64,000 nt of DNA from Paenibacillus borealis. Lineage in GTDB: Bacteria > Bacillota > Bacilli > Paenibacillales > Paenibacillaceae. Made by a program: the position numbers and the translations under genes. The notes beneath the pieces were generated by a model, which saw nothing but the letters and a program-made list of their open reading frames with translations, was not told the DNA's origin and did not search any database. The stretch covers positions 1,612,001-1,676,000 of the forward strand of contig NZ_CP009285.1 in assembly GCF_000758665.1 (NCBI RefSeq). Direction: 5' to 3'. This document shows, piece by piece, positions 10,066 to 18,655 of the stretch. Numbering within the stretch: position 1 is the first letter of the stretch; every line of letters begins with the position of its first letter.

Positions 10066-10698
10066 ATGCTGGAACAATACCGGACGGTGCGTGCTCCCGG
10101 TTCGCGGGAAGTCGTAATCCGTAAATCACGCTTCATCGGACATGTAATGCCGGTGGAGACCGAAGAAGAAGCCGTGCAATTCATAGAAGATATCAAGAAG
10201 CAGCATTGGAACGCTACACATAACTGCTCTGCTTATATGATCGGCGAGAGGGATGAGATCCAAAGACAGTCGGATGACGGTGAACCGAGTGGAACGGCCG
10301 GGAAACCGATTTTGGAGGTAATCCGCAGCCAAAAGGTTAAAAATGTCGCTATTGTAGTTACCCGTTATTTCGGAGGCATTATGCTGGGCGCAGGCGGACT
10401 GATTCGTGCCTACTCGGACGGTGCAGTACTGGCACTTGAAGCCGGAGAGGTAATCACCCGTGTACTGAGGCGGGAGGTATTCGTGGAAATCGAATACACC
10501 TGGCTGGGCAAGGTGGAGAACGCGCTGCGGGGCAGAGGCATCCAGACTGGTGAAACTTTATTTACGGATAAGGTTACACTGCTATGTCTTCCGCGTAATG
10601 ATGAAGGTGACGCATTTATCGCATGGATAACCGATCTTACCGGGGCGCAAGCCCAGGTTACGGAAGGGCGGCGGCTTTACTACAGCGAAGGGGAATAA
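10066..10698 (+). CDS. yvyE: YigZ/YvyE family (IMPACT N-terminal domain) protein
   Basis: A 210-residue protein of the UPF0029/YigZ family, related to the eukaryotic translation regulator IMPACT. Visible signatures are SRFIGHVMPVETEEEA at the N-terminus, HNCSAYMIG, the highly conserved QRQSDDGEPSGTAGKPIL near residue 65-82, and VTRYFGGIMLGAGGLIRAYSDG near 100-120. A C-terminal ferredoxin-like domain follows. The molecular role in bacteria is not settled. The stop is four bases before the TetR start, so the two genes form an operon. Confidence 0.92.
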   Translation: MLEQYRTVRAPGSREVVIRKSRFIGHVMPVETEEEAVQFIEDIKKQHWNATHNCSAYMIGERDEIQRQSDDGEPSGTAGKPILEVIRSQKVKNVAIVVTRYFGGIMLGAGGLIRAYSDGAVLALEAGEVITRVLRREVFVEIEYTWLGKVENALRGRGIQTGETLFTDKVTLLCLPRNDEGDAFIAWITDLTGAQAQVTEGRRLYYSEGE

Positions 10699-10701
10699 AT
10701 T

Positions 10702-11283
10702 ATGGCAAGAAGAGCAGTGGAGCAGGAGTTGTCGAGGGAAAGGATACTGGAGGCGGCGAGGCATCTTTTTATAACCAAAGGGTATCGTGCCATTTCGATG
10801 CGCAGCATCGGCCAGCACCTGGGATATAGCCACGGTTCCCTCTATTATCATTTCAAAGAGAAGGCTGAATTGTTCTATGCGATCGTAGTCGAGGATTTCA
10901 ATCATGTGGCCACACTGCTGAATCAGGCGATGAACATGCCTCCGGAAGAGGGAATGACCCGGGTGGAGCAGCTGATCATGGAGTTCATCCGCTTCGGGCT
11001 GAATCATCCGTATCAGTACGAGATCATGTTCATGATCCGCGATGAAGAGCTGCTTGCTTATTGTAGAGCAGAACAGGGCCGATGTTTCGAGTTATTTGCT
11101 AGTATTGTCCGCCGTCATATGAAGGAAGAGGGATATGTGTCGGAAGACTGGCAAAGTGTGCCGCTGACCCTGTTCTTATCTGCTCACGGATTTATTTCAT
11201 ATTATATTCAAGATAAGGTACTGTTCGAAGATGTGAAGCAAGCTGCACTTACTCATGTCAAAGTACTAAGCCGCAGTTTATAA
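10702..11283 (+). CDS. TetR/AcrR family transcriptional regulator
   Basis: A 193-residue protein with an N-terminal TetR helix-turn-helix: RERILEAARHLFITKGY (about 9-25) then ISMRSIGQHLGYSHGSLYYHFKEKAELF (about 28-55). The C-terminal half is a helical ligand-binding domain of unassigned ligand. Start ATG 10702 follows AAGGGGAA. It is translated with the upstream yvyE, and no efflux gene is adjacent, so its target is not evident. Confidence 0.93.
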   Translation: MARRAVEQELSRERILEAARHLFITKGYRAISMRSIGQHLGYSHGSLYYHFKEKAELFYAIVVEDFNHVATLLNQAMNMPPEEGMTRVEQLIMEFIRFGLNHPYQYEIMFMIRDEELLAYCRAEQGRCFELFASIVRRHMKEEGYVSEDWQSVPLTLFLSAHGFISYYIQDKVLFEDVKQAALTHVKVLSRSL

Positions 11284-11376
11284 TAGCTGTTTTTTTTAAC
11301 AATCCGCACTTTAGAGCGTTGCATTGGTATAACATTGATTGGTGAAAGTGTTATAGAAGCTATAAATAATATAGAG

Positions 11377-11410
11377 AGCAGCTCCGCAGGAACCGGCGAA
11401 GCTGCTTTTC
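11377..11410 (+). terminator. Intrinsic terminator after the TetR gene
   Basis: AGCAGCT / AGCTGCT outer stem plus an inner CGC/GCG pairing across one mismatch, followed by TTTTC. Confidence 0.7.
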
Positions 11411-11435
11411 TATAAGTTCTATAAGGGATAATAGA

Positions 11436-11837
11436 CTAGCCCCCGACGATTTTCAGATAACACTGCCGGTGTCTTGGACCGTCGAATTCACAGAAATAGA
11501 TCCCCTGCCAGCGGCCCAGCAGCAAGGCTCCTTCATGAATAATAAGGGTCTGGGAAGGACCTGCAGTGATCGACTTCAGATGGGAAGCGGTATTGCCCTC
11601 GGCGTGACGGTATTTCGGATGCTCCCAGGGATATACCTCATCCAGGCGCATCAGCACATCATGTTTCACATCCGGGTCGGCGTTCTCATTAATCGCAATC
11701 CCCGCTGTGGTGTGCGGACAATACACTACTATAATTCCGTTCTGCACTGCGCTTTTCTTCACAAAAGACTGAACCTCGCGGGTAATATCCCGCAGCTCAT
11801 CCCGTTTACTGGTGCTGATCTCCAAAGTATGAAGCAT
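11436..11837 (-). CDS. yjbQ: YjbQ family (UPF0047) protein
   Basis: A 133-residue UPF0047 protein. Signatures are VVYCPHTTAGIAINENADPDV near residue 38-58, HAEGNTASHLKSI near 77-90 and LLLGRWQGIYFCEFDGPR near 105-122, with the conserved His residues that line the family pocket. Some members show weak thiamine-phosphate synthase activity, but the physiological role is unresolved. GGGGAG lies upstream of the start. Monocistronic and convergent with the tetR operon. Confidence 0.9.
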   Translation of the reverse strand: MLHTLEISTSKRDELRDITREVQSFVKKSAVQNGIIVVYCPHTTAGIAINENADPDVKHDVLMRLDEVYPWEHPKYRHAEGNTASHLKSITAGPSQTLIIHEGALLLGRWQGIYFCEFDGPRHRQCYLKIVGG

Positions 11838-11908
11838 AATGAACTCCCCTCTCTTACATAAGATAAATTTATGTTATATATACTTTAACCCAAAAGCTAC
11901 GAAAGTAA

Positions 11909-11938
11909 TTGACGGCAGCAAGCGGTCTTTGGTAAAGT
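11909..11938 (+). promoter_or_regulatory. Promoter of the sulfate transport operon
   Basis: TTGACG at 11909-11914, 18-base spacer, TAAAGT at 11933-11938. It lies just upstream of an AT-rich operator-like box. Confidence 0.45.
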
Positions 11939-11950
11939 AGTGATAACTTT

Positions 11951-11980
11951 AAACCAAGTATATTAATAGGAATAATTACA
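11951..11980. promoter_or_regulatory. Possible CymR-type operator
   Basis: An AT-rich box AACCAAGTATATTAATAGGA followed by ATAATT, directly after the predicted promoter. It resembles the CymR sites seen before cysteine and sulfur genes of Bacillales, with an ATAGGAATAA core. The position would give repression when cysteine is plentiful. This is inference from one site. Confidence 0.35.
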
Positions 11981-12032
11981 GCTTTAAAGGCGAGTATACC
12001 GACCGGATAGCCGGAGGTGGGAGGCTTAACCA

Positions 12033-12848
12033 TTGAATTCGTTGATTAGACACAAGGGCTGGACTTGGGGATTCCGAACAACTATTTTACTTTATTTTGT
12101 AGTGCTGATTGTGCTGCCGATACTCGGTGTCTATTACAATTCATTTTCGCTCGGGTTGGGCAGTTTTGTCGAGAGTATTATGGATCCGATTGCCTGGAAG
12201 TCGGTCTTACTGACACTTAAGCTGGCGGTTATCTCAACACTCATTAATGTACTGCTGGGGACGATGATTGCCTGGGTGCTCATACGCTATAAATTTCCCG
12301 GCAAAGCGCTGCTGAACAGCCTGGTTGATCTCCCGTTTGCCCTGCCTACTGCCGTTGGAGGCTTAATGATTCTGCTGCTGCTGGGTCCGGGAAGCCTGAT
12401 CGGCGGTCTGGCGGAGTCGCTGGGGTTTGAGATTGTTTTTCATCAGCCGGCGATTGTCATTGCTATGGTCTTCGTCACTTTTCCCTTCGTGATCCGGGCG
12501 GTGCAGCCGCTGCTGGAGGAGCTGGACGCTTCTGAAGAAGAGGCGGCGTATACGATGGGGGCTAAGCCCAGCCGGGTCTTCCTGCAGGTCATTCTGCCGT
12601 CGATGTCACCGGGGATGATTGGCGGCGGAATGCTGGCCTTCTCCCGGGCGCTCGCTGAATTCGGAGCGGTTGTGCTGGTGGCGGGCAATATTCCGGGGCG
12701 GACGCTGGTGTCTTCCGTATTTATTTTCGGTGAAGTTGAGAGTGATAATCCGGTCGGGGCCGCAGCGGTCTCCATCATTCTTCTGACCTTGTCCTTTCTT
12801 ATTCTCTGGCTGATTAGTCTGCTGCAGATGCGGGGGAGAAGATCATGA
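12033..12848 (+). CDS. cysT: Sulfate/thiosulfate ABC transporter permease CysT
   Basis: A 271-residue inner-membrane permease with about six hydrophobic helices. The EAA loop is EEAAYTMGAKPSRVFLQVILPSM near residue 170. TTG start at 12033 with GGAGGTGGGAGG at 12013-12024. Text such as VDLPFALPTAVGGLMILLLLGPGS and SRALAEFGAVVLVAGNIPGRT is typical of CysT (also written CysU). First gene of a four-gene operon; its stop overlaps the cysW start by four bases (ATGA). Confidence 0.93.
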   Translation: MNSLIRHKGWTWGFRTTILLYFVVLIVLPILGVYYNSFSLGLGSFVESIMDPIAWKSVLLTLKLAVISTLINVLLGTMIAWVLIRYKFPGKALLNSLVDLPFALPTAVGGLMILLLLGPGSLIGGLAESLGFEIVFHQPAIVIAMVFVTFPFVIRAVQPLLEELDASEEEAAYTMGAKPSRVFLQVILPSMSPGMIGGGMLAFSRALAEFGAVVLVAGNIPGRTLVSSVFIFGEVESDNPVGAAAVSIILLTLSFLILWLISLLQMRGRRS

Positions 12849-13642
12849 GAAAACTCTGGATTACACTGACGTATCTCGTATTCTTCCTGCTGATTGCCGC
12901 GCCGCTGGGTAAAATGACGATCGGTGCCTTCAGCGAAGGCTGGGGCGGCTTCTGGAATGCCCTGTCCCGTCCGGAGGCGCTGCACGCGCTGATGATGACC
13001 GGATTTGTGGTGGTTGTAGTTACACTGCTGAATACGCTGTTTGGCATTATGATGGCCTTATATCTGGTACGGGCGAACTGGCTGGGACGGCGCCTGAAAA
13101 GCCTGCTGAACAGCATCGTTGACCTGCCTTATGCGGTATCGCCGGTGATCGGCGGCCTGATGATTGTCCTGCTGCTGGGGCCTGATAGTGCGCTGGGCGC
13201 GTTGTTTGAACAAATCGGAGTGAAGATTGTATATGCTTTTCCCGGAATGGTCATTGCCACATTGTTCGTGACCTTCCCGCTGATGGTGCGTGAGGTGATG
13301 CCGGTGCTGCAGGAGATTGGCTCCCAGCAGGAGGAAGCGGCTTCGACGCTTGGTGCGTATGGCTGGACGACCTTCTGGAAGGTGACCTGGCCTTCGATCC
13401 GCTGGGCCGTGATCTATGGGGTGATTCTTACGGTGGCCCGTTCGCTTGGTGAATTCGGGGCGGTGCTCGTTGTATCCGGCAATATTATGAACAAAACCCA
13501 GACCGCGACCACGCTGGTCTATCAGGATGTCGAGAATTTCAATGTTACGGCTGCGGGCGGTATAGCGCTGGTGCTGGCCGCATTCTCCGCGGGTCTGCTG
13601 CTGTTGATGGAATGGAGCAAGAGAAGAAAGGGTGTGCACTAG
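12845..13642 (+). CDS. cysW: Sulfate ABC transporter permease CysW
   Basis: A 265-residue permease homologous to the upstream CysT. Shared blocks are SIVDLPYAVSPVIGGLMIVLLLGPDS near residue 92 and ARSLGEFGAVLVVSGNIMNKTQTATT near 198; the EAA loop is EEAASTLGAYGWTTFWKVTWPSI. It should pair with CysT as the heterodimeric channel. It overlaps cysT by four bases and is followed two bases later by cysA, indicating translational coupling. Confidence 0.93.
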   Translation: MRKLWITLTYLVFFLLIAAPLGKMTIGAFSEGWGGFWNALSRPEALHALMMTGFVVVVVTLLNTLFGIMMALYLVRANWLGRRLKSLLNSIVDLPYAVSPVIGGLMIVLLLGPDSALGALFEQIGVKIVYAFPGMVIATLFVTFPLMVREVMPVLQEIGSQQEEAASTLGAYGWTTFWKVTWPSIRWAVIYGVILTVARSLGEFGAVLVVSGNIMNKTQTATTLVYQDVENFNVTAAGGIALVLAAFSAGLLLLMEWSKRRKGVH

Positions 13643-13644
13643 TT

Positions 13645-14709
13645 ATGCATGTAGAGGTCCGGGGACTTAATAAGCATTTTGGAGATTTCCACGCCGTGAA
13701 GGACGTCAATTTCGGGATTACCAAAGGTCATCTGATCGGGCTGCTCGGCCCCAGCGGAGGCGGCAAAACCTCCATCCTGCGTATGCTGGCGGGACTGGAG
13801 ACACCGGACAGCGGGGAGATTATTTTCCATGGCAAGACCGTGAATAACTTACCGCCCCAGGAGCGTGAGATCGGCTTCGTGTTCCAGAACTATGCGCTGT
13901 TTAAGCACATGACCGTGTTTGAGAATATTGCCTTCGGGCTGAAGGTGAAAAAGACTTCGAAAAATGCCATCCGTGACCGCGTGGCCGAGCTGGTGGAGCT
14001 TACCGGACTGAAAGGCTTCGAGAAGCGGTATCCGCATCAGCTGTCCGGCGGGCAGCGCCAGCGTGTGGCTTTTGCCCGGGCGCTTGCCCCTCAGCCGCAG
14101 CTGCTGCTGCTGGATGAGCCGTTCGCGGCGATTGATGCCAAGATCCGCCAGGAGCTGCGTTCCTGGCTGCGGGAGCTGATTGAGCGTGTCGGCATTACCT
14201 CCATCTTCGTTACCCATGACCAGGATGAGGCGATTGAGGTGGCGGATGAGATTATGATCATCAACCAGGGCCGCCTGGAGCAAAAGGGTACGCCGTGGGA
14301 TATCTACAAGGAGCCGAAAACTCCGTTCGTGGCCACCTTTATCGGGGAATCGACGCTGATTGAAAGTGCTTCCGAGCTGAAGGGCTTCAAAGGGGCAGGC
14401 GGCGGCAAGCCGACCAAGGCGCTGATCCGTCCCGAGTATATCGAGGTGGGCCAGCTGCATGAATTCAAAATGGCTTCAGCCACAGAGCAGGGTGTTGTGA
14501 AGCATCTGCATTTCCGCGGCAGCGAATGGCTGGTGGAGGTTGAGGTAAACGGGCATAAGCTGGTAACCTATCGCTCGTTGGAGAAGGATACGCTGACTCC
14601 CGGGCAGGAAATTTCCGTGCTTGTGCACCGCGCCTACCTGTTCAATGACGAGCGGAGCTGGATTCAGGAGAATGGGCTGAAGGAAGATCCAATGCCTGTA
14701 TTTATTTAA
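13645..14709 (+). CDS. cysA: Sulfate ABC transporter ATP-binding protein CysA
   Basis: A 354-residue ABC ATPase. Start set at ATG 13645 (MHVEVRG), because the longer frame from 13612 overlaps cysW and lacks a ribosome site. Walker A GPSGGGKT is near residue 35, the Q-loop FQNYALFKHMTVFENI near 80, the signature LSGGQRQRVAFARAL near 133, and Walker B LLLLDEPFAAID near 153. A C-terminal TOBE-like regulatory domain spans about 240-354. It energises CysT/CysW. It is followed by the binding-protein gene after 52 bases without a terminator. Confidence 0.94.
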   Translation: MHVEVRGLNKHFGDFHAVKDVNFGITKGHLIGLLGPSGGGKTSILRMLAGLETPDSGEIIFHGKTVNNLPPQEREIGFVFQNYALFKHMTVFENIAFGLKVKKTSKNAIRDRVAELVELTGLKGFEKRYPHQLSGGQRQRVAFARALAPQPQLLLLDEPFAAIDAKIRQELRSWLRELIERVGITSIFVTHDQDEAIEVADEIMIINQGRLEQKGTPWDIYKEPKTPFVATFIGESTLIESASELKGFKGAGGGKPTKALIRPEYIEVGQLHEFKMASATEQGVVKHLHFRGSEWLVEVEVNGHKLVTYRSLEKDTLTPGQEISVLVHRAYLFNDERSWIQENGLKEDPMPVFI

Positions 14710-14761
14710 TAATATAACCCGTATTTATTTAAAAATATAAGATGTAGGATGTGTCGCCGGT

Positions 14762-15829
14762 ATGAGGCTTATCAGAAGGAGCAGACAACTGCACGGATGG
14801 CTGGCTGTCTTAATGCTGGCGGTGCTCACACTGACCGCCGCCGGCTGCGGAAATGAGCAGGAAGGTTCAACAGCAGCTGCTGCGCAGCAGGGAGACCTGA
14901 CTCTTGTGGTCGGTGCGTACAGTGTAGCGAAGGATGCGATGGGCGAGATTCTGCCCTTGTTCGCGGAGGAATGGCAGGCCAAGACCGGCCAAAAAATCGT
15001 ATTCCAGCAGTCCTATGAGGCTTCCGGAACCCAGGCGCGGGCGATTGCCGGCGGATTCGAGGCGGATGTCACTCTGCTGGCGATGGAAGGCGATGTGGAG
15101 AAGCTGGTCAAAGCGGGCTTAGTGGAGAAGAGCTGGAAGGAACGCGGCGAGGCCGGAATGGTCACGCGCTCGGTTGTGGCTCTGGGCACACGGGAAGGCA
15201 ATCCCAAGGGCATTCGTGATTTTGCCGACTTGGCGAAGCCGGATGTGAAGGTGCTCTATCCCAATCCGAAGACCTCCGGCGGTGCACAGTGGGACATCAA
15301 TGCCATCTATGGGGCGGGTCTGAAGCTGTCTGAGGAACAGAAGGGGGCGAAAGACCCTGCAGCCGCGAAAGCTTTTCTGGAGAGCATACACGCCAACGTA
15401 GAGTCTCTGGATAAAAGCGGACGCGCTTCGATGGCGGCCTTCGAATACGGGGTAGGCGATGTAATCGTCACTTATGAGAATGAGCTGCTCGCGCGGATAG
15501 CCCAAGGGGTGAAGTATGAGGTCATCATCCCGCAGAATACAATCCTGATCGAGAACCCTGCTGCGGTAGTGGACAAATATGCGGATGAGCATGGCACCCG
15601 TGAGGCAGCGGAGGCGCTGGTGGATTATCTGACCACACCGGAGGCGCAGGAGGTCTTCGCCAAATTCGGCTTCCGTCCGGTGAACGAGCAGGTCTATGCG
15701 GAGCATGAGAGCCAGTATCCGGTTCCTGCCGGCTTGTTCGATATTAACTACCTTGGAGGCTGGGAAGAAGTCCGCACGACCCTGTATTCCAAGCGTGGTA
15801 TCTGGTATCAGGTGCTGGCCGGGATCTAG
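14762..15829 (+). CDS. sbp: Sulfate-binding lipoprotein
   Basis: A 355-residue extracellular solute-binding lipoprotein of the ABC sulfate system. The signal peptide ends in the lipobox LTAAGC with acylated Cys29. The mature part shows sulfate-binding-protein text: VVGAYSVAKDAMGEILPLFA, FQQSYEASGTQARAI (anion-binding loop), YPNPKTSGGAQWDINAIYG and EYGVGDVIVTYENE. Being last in the operon is less common than being first. The ribosome site is weak (AGGATG). It ends before a two-step hairpin terminator. Confidence 0.93.
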   Translation: MRLIRRSRQLHGWLAVLMLAVLTLTAAGCGNEQEGSTAAAAQQGDLTLVVGAYSVAKDAMGEILPLFAEEWQAKTGQKIVFQQSYEASGTQARAIAGGFEADVTLLAMEGDVEKLVKAGLVEKSWKERGEAGMVTRSVVALGTREGNPKGIRDFADLAKPDVKVLYPNPKTSGGAQWDINAIYGAGLKLSEEQKGAKDPAAAKAFLESIHANVESLDKSGRASMAAFEYGVGDVIVTYENELLARIAQGVKYEVIIPQNTILIENPAAVVDKYADEHGTREAAEALVDYLTTPEAQEVFAKFGFRPVNEQVYAEHESQYPVPAGLFDINYLGGWEEVRTTLYSKRGIWYQVLAGI

Positions 15830-15924
15830 TTGGGGAGTTCGGGAGGATGCGGAATGACGGTTGATTGCTTAAAGTAATCGGGTGCTTCGTGATTCCCGCT
15901 TGTGGTAAAGTGCGAGTAATTTGG

Positions 15925-15969
15925 AGAGCTGTTCAGGGGCTGGATGCCCCCGGAGGGCTCTTTATTTTT
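15925..15969 (+). terminator. Terminator of the sulfate operon
   Basis: Outer AGAGC / GCTCT and inner GGGGC / GCCCC stems, followed by TTTATTTTT. Confidence 0.75.
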
Positions 15970-16026
15970 GTATCATGAATCCCACTGAATCTCCAGAAAC
16001 CGGACGTTTGGATAATCAAAGGGAAA

Positions 16027-16850
16027 AATCCCTCTGAATCCGCCGAAAGCAGGCGAAATGAGGAAATGAAAGGGATAAATCCCACTGATTATGCTGAAAG
16101 CGGGCGGCAGGCCGAAATGAGGGGCAAAAGTGCCCCTGAATCCGCCGAAAGTGGGCGGCAGGAGGAAATGAGGGGCACAAGTGCTCCTGAGTCCGCCGAA
16201 AGCGGGCGGGAAGCGGAAATGAGGGGCAGAAGTGCCCCCTAATCCGCCGAAAGTGGGCGGGAAGCGGAAATGAGGGGCAGAGGTGCCCCTGAATCCGCCG
16301 AAAGTGGGCGGCAGGACGAAATGAGGGGCAGAAGTGCCCCTGAAACCCCGTAAGCGGGCGGGAAGCGGAAATGAGGGGCAGAAGTGCCCCCTAATCCGCC
16401 GAAAGTGGGCGGCAGGAGGAAATGAGGGGCAAATGTGCCCCTGAATCCGCCGAAAGTGGGCGACAGGAGGGAATGAGGGGCAGAAGTGCCCCTGAATCTG
16501 CCAAAAATAGGCAGCAGGAGGGAATGAGGGGCAGAAGTGCCCCTGAATCCGCCGAAAGTGGTCGGCAGGAGGGAATGAGGGGCAGAAGTGCCCCTGAATC
16601 CGCCGAAAGTGGTCGGGAGGAGGAAATGAGGGGCAAATGTGCCCCTGAATCTGCCTAAAGTGGGCGGCAGGAGGAAATGAGGAGCACAAGTGCCCCTGAA
16701 TCCGCTGAAAGTAGGCGGCCGGCGTAAATGAGGAGCACAAGTGCCCCTGAATCCGCTGAAAGCGGGCGGCAAGAGGAAATGAGGAGCACAAGTGCCCCTG
16801 AATCCGCCGGATGCGGGCAGCCAGCGTGAATGAGGAGCAAATTTGTTCAT
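16027..16850. repeat. 51-bp tandem repeat array with two hairpins per unit
   Basis: About 15 regular units plus a degenerate left flank. Marker ATGAGG occurs at 16117, 16168, 16219, 16270, 16321, 16371, 16422, 16473, 16524, 16575, 16626, 16677, 16728, 16779 and 16830. Spacing is 51 bases except one of 50. Each unit holds two self-complementary blocks: GGGGCAGAAGTGCCCC and CCGCC-GAAAGTG-GGCGG. Because 51 is 17 codons, long open frames appear on both strands (327 codons leftward). They have no ribosome site and I treat them as by-products. The array lies between the sulfate operon terminator and the next gene. Confidence 0.95.
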
Positions 16851-16973
16851 CTTCGTGTTGCAGACGGGGCGGGGAGGCGGGATTCGGGCGCGGGATGCAA
16901 AGGGACGGCTGCTGTTTTATAATATACAGATTGAAACACTCTGAAATATTGCACAATGAAGGAGGGCGGGCTT

Positions 16974-17756
16974 ATGGATACATTGATTTTTGCGGGAACA
17001 GGGGATGCCATGGGCGTACCCCGGGTCTATTGCGACTGTGAAACCTGCACGGAAGCAAGAACAAGCGGCCGTAATAACCGGCTGCGTTCTTCTGTCTTTA
17101 TAGAGAACGGCAGCGGCTTTCTGGCGATCGACTGCGGACCAGACTGGCGCAGACAGATGGAGCTGCTGGGCTACCGCAGCATGCACCGGCTGCTGGTGAC
17201 GCATGCGCACTTCGACCATATCGGCGGGCTGCCGGAATGGGCGGACAGCTGCCGCTGGATGGGCATAAGGGGGGAGCTTTACGCTCCGGCAGAGGTGATT
17301 CCTGTGATCCAGCGCCAGTACCCGTGGCTCAGCGGACATATCGACATGATTCCCTGCGATGACGGCATTACACTGGACGGCTGGCAGATCAGCACTTGGC
17401 GGGTCAACCATGGCAAGAACGGCTACTCTTACGCCTTCCGGCTGGAGAAAGAGGGGTATGTCTGGGTCTACTGTCCGGACTCCATCTCCCTCACACCGGA
17501 GGAAACCAAACATATGCACGGAGCAGATCTGCTGGTGCTGGGAACCAGCTTTTATTATGAGGCGGCAGAATTGTCTACCCGTTCTGTATATGATATGACG
17601 GAGGCGGCAGACTTGCTGGAGATTGTACAGCCGCGCCGGGCAGTCTATACGCATATGTCGCATGATGTCAATCTGGAGAAGGATTACATCCTGCCGGAAA
17701 AGGTCACCCTTGCCGTTACCGGAATGAAGCTTCCGCTTTATCGTGAGGAATCCTGA
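16974..17756 (+). CDS. Metallo-beta-lactamase-fold hydrolase, PhnP-like
   Basis: A 260-residue protein from ATG 16974 with GGAGGG eight bases upstream; a preceding in-frame ATG overlaps the ribosome site. The HxHxDH motif is in VTHAHFDHIGGLPEW near residue 76. An N-terminal CDCETCTEAR cluster resembles the structural zinc site of PhnP-type phosphodiesterases. Later ligands are NHGKNGYSY and the Asp in YCPDS. PhnP cleaves cyclic ribose phosphates, but no phosphonate genes are near, so the substrate is open. A -10-like TATAAT lies at 16918-16923. Confidence 0.85.
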   Translation: MDTLIFAGTGDAMGVPRVYCDCETCTEARTSGRNNRLRSSVFIENGSGFLAIDCGPDWRRQMELLGYRSMHRLLVTHAHFDHIGGLPEWADSCRWMGIRGELYAPAEVIPVIQRQYPWLSGHIDMIPCDDGITLDGWQISTWRVNHGKNGYSYAFRLEKEGYVWVYCPDSISLTPEETKHMHGADLLVLGTSFYYEAAELSTRSVYDMTEAADLLEIVQPRRAVYTHMSHDVNLEKDYILPEKVTLAVTGMKLPLYREES

Positions 17757-17810
17757 GCAGCCGGACCAGTGGATAACTTCGGCCTGAACGATGTGCGCAT
17801 ATACAAACCA

Positions 17811-17840
17811 AGAAGCTCCGGATCCCCCGGAGCTTCTTTA
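17811..17840. terminator. Bidirectional terminator between convergent genes
   Basis: Perfect 11-bp stem AGAAGCTCCGG / CCGGAGCTTCT, followed by TTTA rightward. Confidence 0.8.
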
Positions 17841-17859
17841 CATTCAATCCTAATTATTC

Positions 17860-18174
17860 TTATCCAAGCAGCTTCTCTGTTTTGGATAAGAAGGTATCCA
17901 GTGCTGCATCGAAGTCGATATTCATCCGTTCAGCCAAAACCATCAGCCACCACGCACATTCACCAAGCTTATGCTCCAGCTCGGCTGCAGTATCCCCCTG
18001 AGCCAGCCAGCGCCCCTGCTGGGACATGGTCAGCCGGCCCACTAATCCGGCATCCGTCAAGAATGCCAGCGCATCCTCTTCTACTGTCCACTCCTTGCCG
18101 TGATGCTTCCGCTCCAGTTGATGGTAAAGCGCTCTGATCTGTGCTGAACGCTGAGTTGCCTCGTTTATATTCAT
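17860..18174 (-). CDS. MazG-like nucleotide pyrophosphohydrolase-family protein
   Basis: A 104-residue all-helical protein. The central EDALAFLTDAGLVGRLTMSQQG and LEHKLGECAWWLMVLAERMNIDFDAAL stretches match MazG-like/dUTPase-superfamily small proteins. The second is the ExxD-type helix pair that usually coordinates Mg and nucleotide. The canonical EExxE motif is not clear, so activity is uncertain. It stands alone and converges on the PhnP-like gene. Confidence 0.7.
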   Translation of the reverse strand: MNINEATQRSAQIRALYHQLERKHHGKEWTVEEDALAFLTDAGLVGRLTMSQQGRWLAQGDTAAELEHKLGECAWWLMVLAERMNIDFDAALDTFLSKTEKLLG

Positions 18175-18400
18175 GTATCATCCCTACTTTCATTATCAAT
18201 ATAGCACTCTTAATTAGACGGCATTATGTCATGTTAGAATCACCAGAATGGCAGAAGAATTATGCGGAGAAAACCGCTGTTAAAGTTGCTCCTGCTTAAT
18301 ATGACATAATGTAGTCCTGTTACAGGGCGTATAGTGGACTTGTGAGCTTGGCCGGTAGCCCGGCTGGCAGCGAAGATGACAGACAGGAGTGAATATACGG

Positions 18401-18655
18401 ATGAGTCAAAATGAATCATCATTGCCACAGGTTATTATAGATTATATTAATGCCTCCAATGCACACGACGCCGAGGCCTATATGAATACCTTCTCGGATC
18501 GAGCGGTCATTAAGGAAGAGTCCATCGGGAGCGATCTCACCAGCAGAGCGGAAATTGAGGACTACTTCGTGACTTATTTCGTTAAAATGAACACCCGCAC
18601 AGAGATGATCAGCTACACTTCCAAACATAATGTGATAGATATGCGGCGCGGATGA
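18401..18655 (+). CDS. Short NTF2/SnoaL-like protein, possibly truncated
   Basis: 84 residues from ATG 18401 (AGGAG upstream). The sequence IIDYINASNAHDAEAYMNTFSDRAVIKEES followed by RAEIEDYFVTYFV is typical of the first two-thirds of a SnoaL-like NTF2 domain, which normally runs to 105-130 residues. The frame stops at the point where the last strands should begin. The ATG of a second frame overlaps the stop (ATGA at 18652). Either the gene is truncated or frameshifted, or the two are coupled genes. No partner pathway is evident. Confidence 0.5.
   Translation: MSQNESSLPQVIIDYINASNAHDAEAYMNTFSDRAVIKEESIGSDLTSRAEIEDYFVTYFVKMNTRTEMISYTSKHNVIDMRRG

Noticed and set aside
16027..16850. Possible CRISPR array
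   Set aside because: The repeats are contiguous with no unique spacers, and no cas genes are nearby.
15973..16956. 327-codon leftward frame of 17-residue repeats (and matching frames on the other strand)
   Set aside because: It exists because the 51-base period is a multiple of three. There is no ribosome site, frames are open on both strands, and one 50-base unit shifts the frame between segments. Treated as repeat DNA.
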